52,139 bases of DNA from Candidatus Komeilibacteria bacterium CG11_big_fil_rev_8_21_14_0_20_36_20 (lineage in GTDB: Bacteria > Patescibacteriota > Patescibacteriia > UBA1558 > GWA2-36-10): the NCBI GenBank assembly GCA_002787405.1, contig PCWQ01000006.1, positions 1-52,139 on the forward strand, written 5' to 3'. A program made the translations under genes and the position numbers. A model generated the notes under the pieces. That model was not told where the DNA came from and searched no databases. It was given only the letters and a program-made list of their open reading frames with translations. Shown here in pieces: positions 35,654 through 45,101 of this stretch. The stretch's first letter is position 1. Every line of letters begins with the position of its first letter.

Positions 35654-37471
35654 GTGATGCGCATTTTTGGTCTTAACAATTATCAACCAATATCAAGTTT
35701 TAGAATAAATGCCCTTCAGGGGGGTATTTTTTTCTTGATTATTTTGATTGTCGGTCAGTTGTTTTATATCCAAATTATTCAGCATAATTATTATTTGCAA
35801 AAAGGATTAGAACAACGCGCTGTCAGCCAGGAAGTAGAGCCGGAAAGAGGCAGAATTTTTGCTTTGGCTAGTGAAAACGGTCAGGAGCTTTATCCTTTGG
35901 CAATTAATAAAGTTTATTACGAAGTGAGTGTTAATCCTTCTAAAATAACTCGACCGCAGAATGTTACAGATATTCTGGTGGAAATTTTAGAATTAGATGA
36001 AGCAGAGGTTTTGAGTAAGATTAAAAAAGAAAACAGATATTACGAATTAATTGCTAAAGATGTTTCCAGAGAAAAAGTGGAGGAGCTTAAGTCGGCTTTT
36101 GAATTGTTGAAATTAGATATTAATAAAGATACATCAGACGATGAGCAACTTAAGACTACGGAGGAGGTGGGCGTTAATTTTATTAAAAATGTGTTACGTT
36201 TTTATCCGGATAAAGAAATAGGTGCGCATATTTTGGGTTTTTTGGGTTACGGAGAAGACGGTTATTCCCGAGTTGGTAAATATGGGCTGGAAGGATATTT
36301 TGAAAAAGAGTTGGCTGGTTTTAGTGGTCAGATCATTGGCGAGACTGATGTGCAAGGAGGCCTTTTAGCTGATAATGCTGGCCAGCCGGTTGAAGACGGA
36401 GCAGATTTAATTTTAACTATTGATCGGACTGTACAGTATACGGCCTGTAAAGCTTTAGAAAAAGCTGTGGTTCGTTATGATGCTCAATCAGGTAGTGTTA
36501 TTATCATGGAGAGTAAAACTGGAGCGATTAGAGCTATGTGTAATTACCCAAGTTTTGATCCCAATGAATATAGCCAAGTGGAGAGCCCTGATATTTATAA
36601 CAATAACGCCGTTTATTATAGTTATGAGCCGGGTTCGGTGATGAAAGCTGTGGCTATGGCTATTGCTATTGATGACGGCAAGGTTACGCCCGATACCACC
36701 TATAATGACGAAGGAGAAATCAAGTTTGCTAATAGCAAATCAATTAAAAATGCTGGCAACCAAGTTTACGGTCTGGTTGACATGAAAGATGTGTTGGCTT
36801 TGTCAATTAACACCGGCATTGTTGAAGCAACTTCTCAAGTTAATAATAAAATTTTTGAGGATTATATGAAAAAATTCGGTTTTGGCCGATCGATTGATAT
36901 TTCTATCAGCCAAGAAAGCAATGGTGATATAATATCTCTATCACATGATAAAGCTGATATTTACAAAGCCACCGCTTCCTACGGGCAGGGTATTACAGTT
37001 ACGCCTTTACAAATGCTTAATGCGGTTAATGTGATTGCCAATCGCGGTAATTTAGTCCAACCATATATTGTTCAGGAAGTGGATTATCCTAATGGAGAAG
37101 TGGAAAAATTTGAACCTATTACTTTGCGTCAGGTTATTTCCAAAAGTACGGCGGCTCAATTATCAGCGATGATGGTTAATGTGTTGGACAGCGATGAAAG
37201 TCATGTTGACAAAGCTAGAGTAGATGGATATTATGTAGCAGGAAAGACCGGCACCGCTCAAGTTTATAATCCTCAGACCAGTCGTTATTATAGTGATAAG
37301 TTTATTCATAATTTTGTCGGTTTTGCTCCCAATGATAATCCTAAGTTTACGATGATTGTTAAATTGGATTATCCTACGGCCGCTTTATATTCAGCTGATA
37401 CTGCGGCGCCTGTATTTGGCGAGATTGCCCAATTTCTGTTAGAATATTATCAAGTGCCACCTAATCGATAA
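35654..37471 (+). CDS. ftsI: Penicillin-binding protein (FtsI/PBP2-type transpeptidase)
   Basis: YEPGSVMKAVAMA (SxxK); SIN; AGKTGTAQVY (KTG). Confidence 0.94.
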   Translation: MMRIFGLNNYQPISSFRINALQGGIFFLIILIVGQLFYIQIIQHNYYLQKGLEQRAVSQEVEPERGRIFALASENGQELYPLAINKVYYEVSVNPSKITRPQNVTDILVEILELDEAEVLSKIKKENRYYELIAKDVSREKVEELKSAFELLKLDINKDTSDDEQLKTTEEVGVNFIKNVLRFYPDKEIGAHILGFLGYGEDGYSRVGKYGLEGYFEKELAGFSGQIIGETDVQGGLLADNAGQPVEDGADLILTIDRTVQYTACKALEKAVVRYDAQSGSVIIMESKTGAIRAMCNYPSFDPNEYSQVESPDIYNNNAVYYSYEPGSVMKAVAMAIAIDDGKVTPDTTYNDEGEIKFANSKSIKNAGNQVYGLVDMKDVLALSINTGIVEATSQVNNKIFEDYMKKFGFGRSIDISISQESNGDIISLSHDKADIYKATASYGQGITVTPLQMLNAVNVIANRGNLVQPYIVQEVDYPNGEVEKFEPITLRQVISKSTAAQLSAMMVNVLDSDESHVDKARVDGYYVAGKTGTAQVYNPQTSRYYSDKFIHNFVGFAPNDNPKFTMIVKLDYPTAALYSADTAAPVFGEIAQFLLEYYQVPPNR

Positions 37472-37473
37472 CT

Positions 37474-38739
37474 ATGAAAAAAATTCTTTATTTCATTTTA
37501 AAAATATTGGCTCAAACTGTTGTTAATAAATACCAACCTAAAGTGATTGGTATTACTGGTAGTGTTGGCAAGACTTCGGCTAAAAAAGCCATTTTTTGTG
37601 TCTTAAAAAATAAATTTAGAGTGAAACAAAGTACTAAAAACTATAATAATGAGATCGGGTTGCCTTTAACAGTTTTGCTATGGGAACATTCACCGGGGAA
37701 GAATATTTTTAAATGGTTTGGTCTGTTCATTCACGCTTTAACTTTAATTTTTGCCAGAGAAGAAAAATATCCGGAGATTTTAATTTTAGAGATGGGGGCT
37801 GATCGTCCGGGGGATATTAAATATCTAACTTCCATTGCTAAACCGTCTATCGCGGTTATTACCGCCATCGGTCAAAGTCATTTAGAATTTTTTGGCACTA
37901 TAGAGAATGTGCTTAAAGAAAAAATTAGTATTTTAGATTCTTTAAATAAAGACGGTTTAGGCATTATCAACAGTGATGATCCTTTATTGCGTCGGACTAT
38001 CGGTCAAATTAAGACCAGATTAAAAACATTTGGCCAAAATGAAGATAGTGATGTAAGAGTCTTAAATGTCCATCTAGCAACTAGAGAAAATCAATATGGC
38101 ACTAGTTTTAAATTAAGCTATCGTGGAGCAGAGGTTCCAATGTTTATTCCAGAGGCCTTAGGATGGCAGCATGCTCAAGCTGCTGCCGCTGGCTGCGCAG
38201 TTGGGCTGTCATTAGGTTTGAATTTAATAGAGATAGGTGAGCAGTTAAAAGAATATGTTGCTGAGCATGGACGAAGTAAACTAATAGTGGGAATTAAAAA
38301 CAGCTGGATTATTGACGATACTTACAATGCTTCGCCTCAATCTGCAGCGGCCGTTTTAAATATTTTACACGATATGCCGATTAACGGAAGAAAAATTGCT
38401 GTCTTCGGCGATATGTTAGAATTGGGCAGTTTGAGTGAGGAAGGGCATCGGAAAGTTGGTCAGCAGATAGTAGAATTGAATATTGATTATTTATTTGTTA
38501 TCGGCGAAAGATCAAGAGATATTGCCCGTGGTGCTAAAGAAGCCGGTATGATTGAAGACAAAATTTATCATTTTGCTTTTACCAAAGAAGCAGGGTTGTT
38601 TTTGCAGGATCGGATTAAGGAAGATGATGTTATTTTGGTCAAAGGTTCGCGAGGATCTAAAATGGAGCAGGTAGTTTATGAGATTATGGCTAATCCCTGG
38701 GAATCAAAAGAAGTTTTGGTTGGTCCGGTGGATAAATAA
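37474..38739 (+). CDS. murF: UDP-N-acetylmuramoyl-tripeptide--D-alanyl-D-alanine ligase (Mur ligase)
   Basis: GITGSVGKTSAKK; YNNEIGLPLTVL; DDTYNASPQS. Confidence 0.92.
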   Translation: MKKILYFILKILAQTVVNKYQPKVIGITGSVGKTSAKKAIFCVLKNKFRVKQSTKNYNNEIGLPLTVLLWEHSPGKNIFKWFGLFIHALTLIFAREEKYPEILILEMGADRPGDIKYLTSIAKPSIAVITAIGQSHLEFFGTIENVLKEKISILDSLNKDGLGIINSDDPLLRRTIGQIKTRLKTFGQNEDSDVRVLNVHLATRENQYGTSFKLSYRGAEVPMFIPEALGWQHAQAAAAGCAVGLSLGLNLIEIGEQLKEYVAEHGRSKLIVGIKNSWIIDDTYNASPQSAAAVLNILHDMPINGRKIAVFGDMLELGSLSEEGHRKVGQQIVELNIDYLFVIGERSRDIARGAKEAGMIEDKIYHFAFTKEAGLFLQDRIKEDDVILVKGSRGSKMEQVVYEIMANPWESKEVLVGPVDK

Positions 38740-38767
38740 AAAAATCATTGGAAAAATTATCGAACAA

Positions 38768-38842
38768 GGCCCTATCGTCTAGTGGTTAGGACGCATGGTT
38801 CTCAACCATGTAACACGGGTTCGATTCCCGTTAGGGCTGCCA
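38768..38842 (+). tRNA. tRNA-Glu (CUC)
   Basis: GGCCCTATCGTCTAGTGGTTAGGAC; anticodon loop TTCTCAA; encoded CCA. Confidence 0.96.
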
Positions 38843-38865
38843 ATCATCAATTGTGATGATTTTTG
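38842..38865 (+). terminator. Intrinsic terminator after tRNA-Glu
   Basis: AATCATCA-ATTG-TGATGATT followed by TTT. Confidence 0.6.
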
Positions 38866-38867
38866 TT

Positions 38868-39497
38868 TTATCTAAAACTAAACAGGTCATCGCTAGCAAA
38901 CCGTATTTTTTGTCTAGGCAAATCAGCTTCCCTGTAACCAATAGCTAGATAAACCGTTGATTTGAGTCCTTTTGGCAATTGCAGGATTTTATCAATTTCT
39001 TCTTTGGCAAAACCCTCCATAGGGCAGGAATCTATTTGCATTTCAGCGCAGGCGGCCAGACCAAAGCCCAGCGCAATATAAACTTGTTTGGTTGCCCAAT
39101 TAATTATTTCCTCGTCAGATTTTTTATCAAGAAAGGATTTTAACATAGTTTTCAATGATGTTACTTTTTCTGGTAGAGCGGCAGGATCTTGATTGGCTAA
39201 TTGAGCATAATCATTAATTCTTTTTTCTAAATCTTGACGGTCAGTCCGAGCGCAGAAAATCAATAGATAAGCGCAGGAATCAATCTGTTCTTGCCCAAAT
39301 GATTTTTCTTTTAATTTTTTCTTTAGTTCCTGATCCTTAATTACATAGATATGATAAGATTGTAATCCATAAGAGCTAGGCGTATAGCGGATAGCTTTTA
39401 AAATTTTATTTAAATCTATTTCGGAGATATCTTTACGGATATCAAATTTTTTGGTGGCTTGGCGCCATTTTAAATTATCTAAAAATGTTTTTGCCAT
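38868..39497 (-). CDS. Nitroreductase family protein
   Basis: WRQATKKFD; RYTPSSYGLQSYHIYVI; GLAACAEMQIDSCPMEGF. Confidence 0.92.
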   Translation of the reverse strand: MAKTFLDNLKWRQATKKFDIRKDISEIDLNKILKAIRYTPSSYGLQSYHIYVIKDQELKKKLKEKSFGQEQIDSCAYLLIFCARTDRQDLEKRINDYAQLANQDPAALPEKVTSLKTMLKSFLDKKSDEEIINWATKQVYIALGFGLAACAEMQIDSCPMEGFAKEEIDKILQLPKGLKSTVYLAIGYREADLPRQKIRFASDDLFSFR

Positions 39498-39597
39498 ATT
39501 TTTGATTAATTTGATTAGATAATTTGATTATAGCAATCTTCAAATTAAATTGCTAATTTTATGATTTTTGTTATAATTAGAGTAATAACTTAGAAAT

Positions 39598-40014
39598 ATG
39601 GTCAAAAAATCACATTATCAGAAATTAGCTCTAATCTTAATTGTTGTTTTCTTTGTCAGTGTTTGGCTGGAGCCGAGGTTTTTAAAAGATATTCCTTTGA
39701 TGTTTTCCGGCAATGATCCCTATGGCTTGGTCATTTCTTTCGGTCTGCTTAGTCTATTGGTGTTAGCTATTTTGTATTTGTTTTTTGGGGCTGGAACATT
39801 TTCCATCAATCGGGCTAGTAATTTATCGGTTAAATTTTGCTATGTGGCTTTAGCTTCCGGTGCTCTAATACCTTTGTTAGTCTTATTACTTTTTGTCTTA
39901 AGTCAAACTGGAGACTCGATGGGGTTGTTGTTAATTCTACCGTTTATTTATTTGGCTGGTATTTTTGCAGTTGTTTCGTTAATTTTATCCATTATTTCTA
40001 TTTTAAAAAAATAA
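39598..40014 (+). CDS. Small multi-TM membrane protein
   Basis: 138 aa, four hydrophobic segments; extended -10 TGTTATAAT at 39569-39577. Confidence 0.55.
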   Translation: MVKKSHYQKLALILIVVFFVSVWLEPRFLKDIPLMFSGNDPYGLVISFGLLSLLVLAILYLFFGAGTFSINRASNLSVKFCYVALASGALIPLLVLLLFVLSQTGDSMGLLLILPFIYLAGIFAVVSLILSIISILKK

Positions 40015-40065
40015 AACCCCCTGCCTAAATTAATAGAACAGGGGATCAACCAAGGAGGTTTGAGT

Positions 40066-40866
40066 TTAGTTGAAGGCGAAGTTTACTTCGCCGATTATTT
40101 TTTCATCTCGTGTTTCGTAGAAACACTTGATAAAACAATCCGTGGAAAATTCGTGGTTAATACCGAATAACCAAGAATCTTTTGTGTCGCCAAAATCATA
40201 TTGGCCATACAGCCGATTGTTGTAGGGTAATTGTACGTAGTTCTGGATGAAGAATAGATTGCCCAGTGCATCGTCACAACTCATTCCGCCCATATAGGGG
40301 TGGAGTAATCTGGTGGTCCAAGGACTTTCAAACATACCACCCAGACAGGTATTTTTTTCCCAAAATCCGGATAGACCGTAAAAGGTGAGAGCAAATGAAG
40401 AAGAATTATGGTTAAAATGAGTGGCTCGACCCGTAAAGTTTCCTTTTTTATACCAGATAGAAGTCCCGGTAGAATAAAGAGTATGGTGGTCTAACATATC
40501 TGGCCATCGAGTCAACCTCAGATTTTTTGGTCCTGGGTACAGGCAAGCGACGCTGTTGGGATGGATACCCACCACTAATGACACGGTGCCTTGCCATAAT
40601 GATTTATCAAACTGTCCGTAGGCCCATTTCACTATTGCAGAATTGATGTCAAACTCAAATTTAGTTTTGACGGTGCCGTTTTCTAAGAGTTGTGCAGTGG
40701 TTACTCCTACGCGAGCTCGTTGTATCTGATATTCATCACCGTCTTCGGTCGGTATATTTATTGAAATATAACCATACGGTGAAAGATTGAGATCTTGAGC
40801 TATGATCGGCGAAGCCGCAACGAGAATCATGAGAATTATAAAGAAAGTAATAGATTTGTGCATCAT
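40066..40866 (-). CDS. Secreted beta-rich protein resembling a porin-type outer-membrane barrel
   Basis: Signal peptide; SD AGGAGG; LSPYGYISINIP...QRARVGVTTAQLLENGTVKTKFEFD...AYGQF. Confidence 0.5.
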   Translation of the reverse strand: MMHKSITFFIILMILVAASPIIAQDLNLSPYGYISINIPTEDGDEYQIQRARVGVTTAQLLENGTVKTKFEFDINSAIVKWAYGQFDKSLWQGTVSLVVGIHPNSVACLYPGPKNLRLTRWPDMLDHHTLYSTGTSIWYKKGNFTGRATHFNHNSSSFALTFYGLSGFWEKNTCLGGMFESPWTTRLLHPYMGGMSCDDALGNLFFIQNYVQLPYNNRLYGQYDFGDTKDSWLFGINHEFSTDCFIKCFYETRDEKIIGEVNFAFN

Positions 40867-41056
40867 GCACCTCCTAATTGAGTTTAGTTTTAATTTACAA
40901 AGTAATGGGTAAATTTAGCATATTTTTTAAATTTTGTCAAGGAGATTAGATATAGAAATTTTTAAAGAATTTGGCCTTAAAAAAGACGCTTGACGTTTAT
41001 TGTTATTTTTGCTAATATTCTATTGTTTTTTAGTAATAATCAATCATCAAAATTAT

Positions 41057-41377
41057 ATGTTTGCAGTCATTAAAACCGGTGGAAAGCAATATCAAGTCGC
41101 CAAAGGCGATGTTTTAAAAATTGAAAAATTACCCCAAGCTAAAGATGGTGGTAAAGTTATTTTTGATCAAATTTTGCTATTGGCCGATGATAAAGATAAA
41201 GTTACCTTAGGTAAACCATATCTGGATAAAGTCAAAGTAGAAGCCACCTTAGTGCGTAATTTTAAAGACAAAAAGATAGATGTCTTAAAGTATAAAAACA
41301 AGACAAGATACAGAAGGAAATACGGTCATCGTCAGCAATTAGCGGAAGTTAAGATTGATCAGATTGTTGTAAAATAA
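41057..41377 (+). CDS. rplU: 50S ribosomal protein L21
   Basis: MFAVIKTGGKQYQVAKGDVLKIEKL; YRRKYGHRQ. Confidence 0.95.
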   Translation: MFAVIKTGGKQYQVAKGDVLKIEKLPQAKDGGKVIFDQILLLADDKDKVTLGKPYLDKVKVEATLVRNFKDKKIDVLKYKNKTRYRRKYGHRQQLAEVKIDQIVVK

Positions 41378-41496
41378 TTATTACCATCTTTGCGAGAACC
41401 AGGCGAATGCTTCGCTTATTTCGACGTTAAGTCAGAATTCACTCGCCATGACGCAGAAAAATAAAAAAACAGCCCAGATTTGGGGTGTTTTTAAAA

Positions 41497-42093
41497 TTAT
41501 AATTTTTTTCTATTTTCCAAAGCAGAGGAAAGCGTGGCTTCATCAGTATATTCGATATTGGCTCCCATTGGAATTCCTCTAGCTAGTTGGCTGATTTCTA
41601 CAGGGTAATTTCTTAGTAGTTTTTTAAGATATAAAACCGTAGCTTCACCTTCCATGCTCTGATCCAGCGCTAAAATAATTTCCTTGATGCCGTTTTCCTC
41701 AATACGTTGGACTAGTTCTTTAATTTTTAATTTATCCGGTGTGGTTCCTTCCAAGGGGTTGAGTAGGCCGTTAAGCAGATGATAATAGCCATTAAACTGA
41801 TTAGTTTTTTCAATTGCTTCTACATCTTGATTTTGTGAAACTACGCAAATAATTTTTTTATTTCGGTTTGGATCGCTACAGATACGGCAAAGTCCTTTGT
41901 CGGTTAGGTTAAAACATTGGGGACAGGAATGAACATGGTTATAAGCTTCATTGAGATGATTAGCTAATATCTTTAAATCTTCTTTACGGTGCAACAAATT
42001 AAAAACAAGCTTGGCGGCGCTTTTTGGTCCGACGCTAGGCAGTTTATCAAATTCAGCTATTAGTTTTTGAATAAAATCAGGTAATTGTTTCAC
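41497..42093 (-). CDS. recR: Recombination protein RecR
   Basis: LPSVGPKSAAKL; CPQCFNLTDKGLCRIC; ALDQSMEGEAT; ARGIPMGANIEYTDEATL. Confidence 0.95.
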   Translation of the reverse strand: MKQLPDFIQKLIAEFDKLPSVGPKSAAKLVFNLLHRKEDLKILANHLNEAYNHVHSCPQCFNLTDKGLCRICSDPNRNKKIICVVSQNQDVEAIEKTNQFNGYYHLLNGLLNPLEGTTPDKLKIKELVQRIEENGIKEIILALDQSMEGEATVLYLKKLLRNYPVEISQLARGIPMGANIEYTDEATLSSALENRKKL

Positions 42094-42167
42094 CCTGTTA
42101 GAAATTAATAATAAATTGTTTTTTTATCCTATTAGTGAAAAAGTGTTAAGATTTCTAGCAAGGTAAA

Positions 42168-42461
42168 TTATTTCATCCCAGGCATATTAAAGCCGCCCAT
42201 TTGTTGCATCTTAGCAGCCATTTTACGCTGCACTTTTTTAATGGCTTCAGCAATTCCTTCGATGATCTGTTTTTCTAAGTCAATTTTTTTATTAGGTGAA
42301 AGATATTCAGATTTTATATCAAGTGATTTGATGTTTTGGTTGCCGTCCATAACAACTTTAACCGCTTTATTATCAACTTCAATAATCTCATCAGCTAGAG
42401 CGCTTTTAAGGGTGTTAGCTTGCTTTCTTAGATCATTGTATTGTTTTAGTTTGTTGAACAT
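42168..42461 (-). CDS. YbaB/EbfC nucleoid-associated protein
   Basis: 97 aa; adjacent to recR. Confidence 0.85.
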   Translation of the reverse strand: MFNKLKQYNDLRKQANTLKSALADEIIEVDNKAVKVVMDGNQNIKSLDIKSEYLSPNKKIDLEKQIIEGIAEAIKKVQRKMAAKMQQMGGFNMPGMK

Positions 42462-42488
42462 TTTTTGTTTGTTATTTTTTTAAATTAT

Positions 42489-43940
42489 TTATAAACTAGT
42501 CCATCCTTCAGCTGTGGCTTCTTTGGATGCTGGTGGTTTTTCATCTAAAGTCGGTATAGGCATCTCGGTTGTTTCTTCTATTATTTCTTTTTCTGACTGG
42601 TAACTGGTTTCTAGGTTTTTAAAGCTTACTTTATTTTCATCAAAGAACAAACGGACTATTCCGGTGGGGCCGTTGCGGTGTTTATCAATGTGAATCTCAG
42701 CCAGGCCTTTTTCGTCTTCTGAACATTCTCGGCTCTTGTCTTTAGCTTTGCGGTAAATAAACATAACAATATCTGCATCTTGTTCAATTGCTCCTGATTC
42801 TCTAAGATCAGCCAGTTTAGGAATAGCTGGCGATCTGTTTTCCACAGCTCGAGATAATTGAGATAGAGCCAAGACCGGCACATCAAGTTCTTTGGCGATT
42901 TGTTTTAAAGCGCGGGAAATTTCTGATATTTCCTGCACTCTGTTTTCCTGCCGTCCGCCACTGTCCATTAATTGGAGATAATCTACTACCAGTAAGCCAA
43001 GATTATGTTCCATCTTTAAACGTCGGGCCTTGGTGCGGATTTCCATAATATTAACATTAGGGGAGTCATCAATAAATATTGGTGCCTCAGATAAAATACC
43101 CATAGCTCGGCCAATGCGTGGAAAATCGTCGTCTTCTTCTTTGTCCGACAAGCGGCCGGTGCGCATTTTCCATAGATCAACTCCGGCCTCAGATGCCAAT
43201 AATCTATCTACTAGTTGTTCTTTGGACATCTCCAAAGAAAAGATACCGACGGGTGTTTTGGATCGAATAGCTATATTGCGAACTAGATCCAGAGCTAAAC
43301 TGGTTTTACCAAGGGAAGGACGAGCTGCTAGCACTACTAAGTCTGATTTTTGCAGACCAGACAGTAGCTTATCCAAATCATTGTAACCAGTTGGTATGCC
43401 ACGAGTTGCTTGTCCACCGGATTTATGAAGTTCGTCAATACGGTTAAAAGTATCATTTAAAATATTTTTAATAGGGATAAACTGTTTTTTGATGGAGGCC
43501 TGGGAAATTGCAAAAAGTTTTTGTTCGGCCCTATCTAATAATTTTTCCACATCTTGATCTTCTGAAAAACTAAATTCGCTGATCTCGGCTGCCGCTCTTT
43601 CTAAATTTCTAAGGGTTGATTTTTTGCGAATAATGTTGGCGTAAGAAATAACGTGAGAGGAACTGGGCACAGAAGCGGTTAATTCGGCTAAGTATGATTT
43701 ACCACCTACTATTTCCAGTTGTTTTTTTTCGCTTAAGCGATTGCCGACCGATAAAATGTCAACTGGCTCATGCTGTTCAAATAAATCAAGAATGGCCTGA
43801 TAAATCAGCCCGTGAGAGTCTTTATAAAAATCATTAGGCCGAAGAGTGTCGCTGATTTTGATAATATTTTCTTTATCAAGAAGTAAAGCACCTAGAAGAC
43901 TAGCTTCGGCTTCTAAATTTTGCTGGGGTATTTTTGGCAT
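42489..43940 (-). CDS. dnaB: Replicative DNA helicase DnaB
   Basis: ARPSLGKTSLALD; VVDYLQLMDSGG; LSQLSRAVENR. Confidence 0.96.
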   Translation of the reverse strand: MPKIPQQNLEAEASLLGALLLDKENIIKISDTLRPNDFYKDSHGLIYQAILDLFEQHEPVDILSVGNRLSEKKQLEIVGGKSYLAELTASVPSSSHVISYANIIRKKSTLRNLERAAAEISEFSFSEDQDVEKLLDRAEQKLFAISQASIKKQFIPIKNILNDTFNRIDELHKSGGQATRGIPTGYNDLDKLLSGLQKSDLVVLAARPSLGKTSLALDLVRNIAIRSKTPVGIFSLEMSKEQLVDRLLASEAGVDLWKMRTGRLSDKEEDDDFPRIGRAMGILSEAPIFIDDSPNVNIMEIRTKARRLKMEHNLGLLVVDYLQLMDSGGRQENRVQEISEISRALKQIAKELDVPVLALSQLSRAVENRSPAIPKLADLRESGAIEQDADIVMFIYRKAKDKSRECSEDEKGLAEIHIDKHRNGPTGIVRLFFDENKVSFKNLETSYQSEKEIIEETTEMPIPTLDEKPPASKEATAEGWTSL

Positions 43941-44046
43941 AGGTTTGTCTGTAAAAATAGCTTAACGTATTTCCCGTCTTTTTTCAAGTTTATTTATAGA
44001 CAGTTTATACACTTTTTTAAATAGCAGCTCTCGTCTTTTAAGGTAT

Positions 44047-44080
44047 AAAAAACCCCTTTTGCATTTTTCAGGGGGTTTTA
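44047..44080 (-). terminator. Intrinsic terminator
   Basis: Minus strand TAAAACCCCC...GGGGTTTTTT. Confidence 0.65.
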
Positions 44081-44134
44081 GTGAATTGAAGCCATGTTTA
44101 TTTTCTGTAATTTTTAGTGTTGGTTGTTTTCTGA

Positions 44135-44284
44135 TTAACTCCAGCGTTGAGCCAGACGTAACAATAAATAACATATTGATGGCGGAATGACCAACCATAA
44201 TGCTGTTAATGGATAATACTTAACTAACATGCAAAAACCGATGAACGCTGTTGTGCCTAATATAATATATATATTTTTATTCAT
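44135..44284 (-). CDS. 49-aa membrane microprotein
   Basis: AAGGAGG-N5-ATG; MNKNIYIILGTTAFIGFCMLVKYYPLTALWLVIPPSICYLLLRLAQRWS; start internal to the 92-aa track ORF. Confidence 0.55.
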   Translation of the reverse strand: MNKNIYIILGTTAFIGFCMLVKYYPLTALWLVIPPSICYLLLRLAQRWS

Positions 44285-44406
44285 GGTATCCTCCTTTGAG
44301 TGAGGGTGGTCTTTAAAAAACAAAAGTCTACTTATTTTATATAATATAATTTGTTTTTTTGTCAAATAAAAAAACAGCGTTTTGCTGATTTCAGAATGTT
44401 CGAAGG

Positions 44407-44506
44407 CCATCATTCGACTACGCTCACGATCTGCGATGAGCTAGTAAGGCAGGACTGAGCGGCCAACGGCCATGAGCGAGGAGGAGCAAAGCGACGACGA
44501 GTCGAA
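44407..44506. repeat. Palindromic repeat element next to the tRNA-Lys 3' end
   Basis: ATTCGACT ... AGTCGAAT arms with a CG-rich interior. Confidence 0.55.
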
Positions 44507-44583
44507 TGGTGCGCCCAGCAGGATTCGAACCTGCGACCGTCTGCTTAAAAGGCAGCTGCTCTACCAGGCTGAGCTATAGGCGC
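44507..44583 (-). tRNA. tRNA-Lys (UUU)
   Basis: GCGCCTATAGCTCAGCCTGGTAGAGCA; anticodon loop CTTTTAA; encoded CCA. Confidence 0.95.
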
Positions 44584-44720
44584 ATGTATTAAATGAATAT
44601 TTAAAAGCTGAGCTGCCTGCCTGCCGGCAGGCAGATAGGTGCATAAAATAATTACAAATACGGGCTTTATTATAAATTAATTGAGGCCAGATGTCAAGAA
44701 ATTTAGTGTCTTTAGGGGTT

Positions 44721-45101
44721 CTAATTTTGACTAAGTGTGCCTACGCAATAATCCTGTAGAATATTTAGGGAGCCTTGGTTGTGTTTTCTGACACTATTGA
44801 AAAGTTGGGTGGCGTCTTGGCCGCAGACCGGCAAAATCGTTCCTGCTCCGGCCGGATGCATGTTTAAAAAATTAGTAACATTATATATCTGATTATCGAC
44901 AATTACCCAACAATCAGCGGGATTATTGTGCGGAGCCACTTCGGCAGTAGTAATAGTTAAGTTACAGTTAGCTGATGGGCTAATTTTATTGTTGGGGTTG
45001 ATTTGGGATTGATTGTTTTGATAAAATACCAGACCGGCTACTAATATAGCCACAGTTACAGCAAAGAAAATAAATAAAGCGACATTGATTATTTTTTTCA
45101 T
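44721..45101 (-). CDS. Membrane-anchored cytochrome b5-like heme protein
   Basis: TTAEVAPHNNPADCWVIVDNQIYNVTNFLNMHPAGAGTILPVCGQDAT; N-terminal TM. Confidence 0.85.
   Translation of the reverse strand: MKKIINVALFIFFAVTVAILVAGLVFYQNNQSQINPNNKISPSANCNLTITTAEVAPHNNPADCWVIVDNQIYNVTNFLNMHPAGAGTILPVCGQDATQLFNSVRKHNQGSLNILQDYCVGTLSQN

Noticed and set aside
41389-41456. Copy of the REP-like palindrome after rplU
   Set aside because: Contains a short hairpin (GCGAA-TGC-TTCGC) but does not share the core of the 33543/35258 repeats.
43030-43386. 118-aa ORF antisense to dnaB (and similar short antisense ORFs at 6755, 23220, 23515, 24406, 29473, 42241, 50396)
   Set aside because: Opposite to confident conserved genes, with no initiation signals or recognisable domains.
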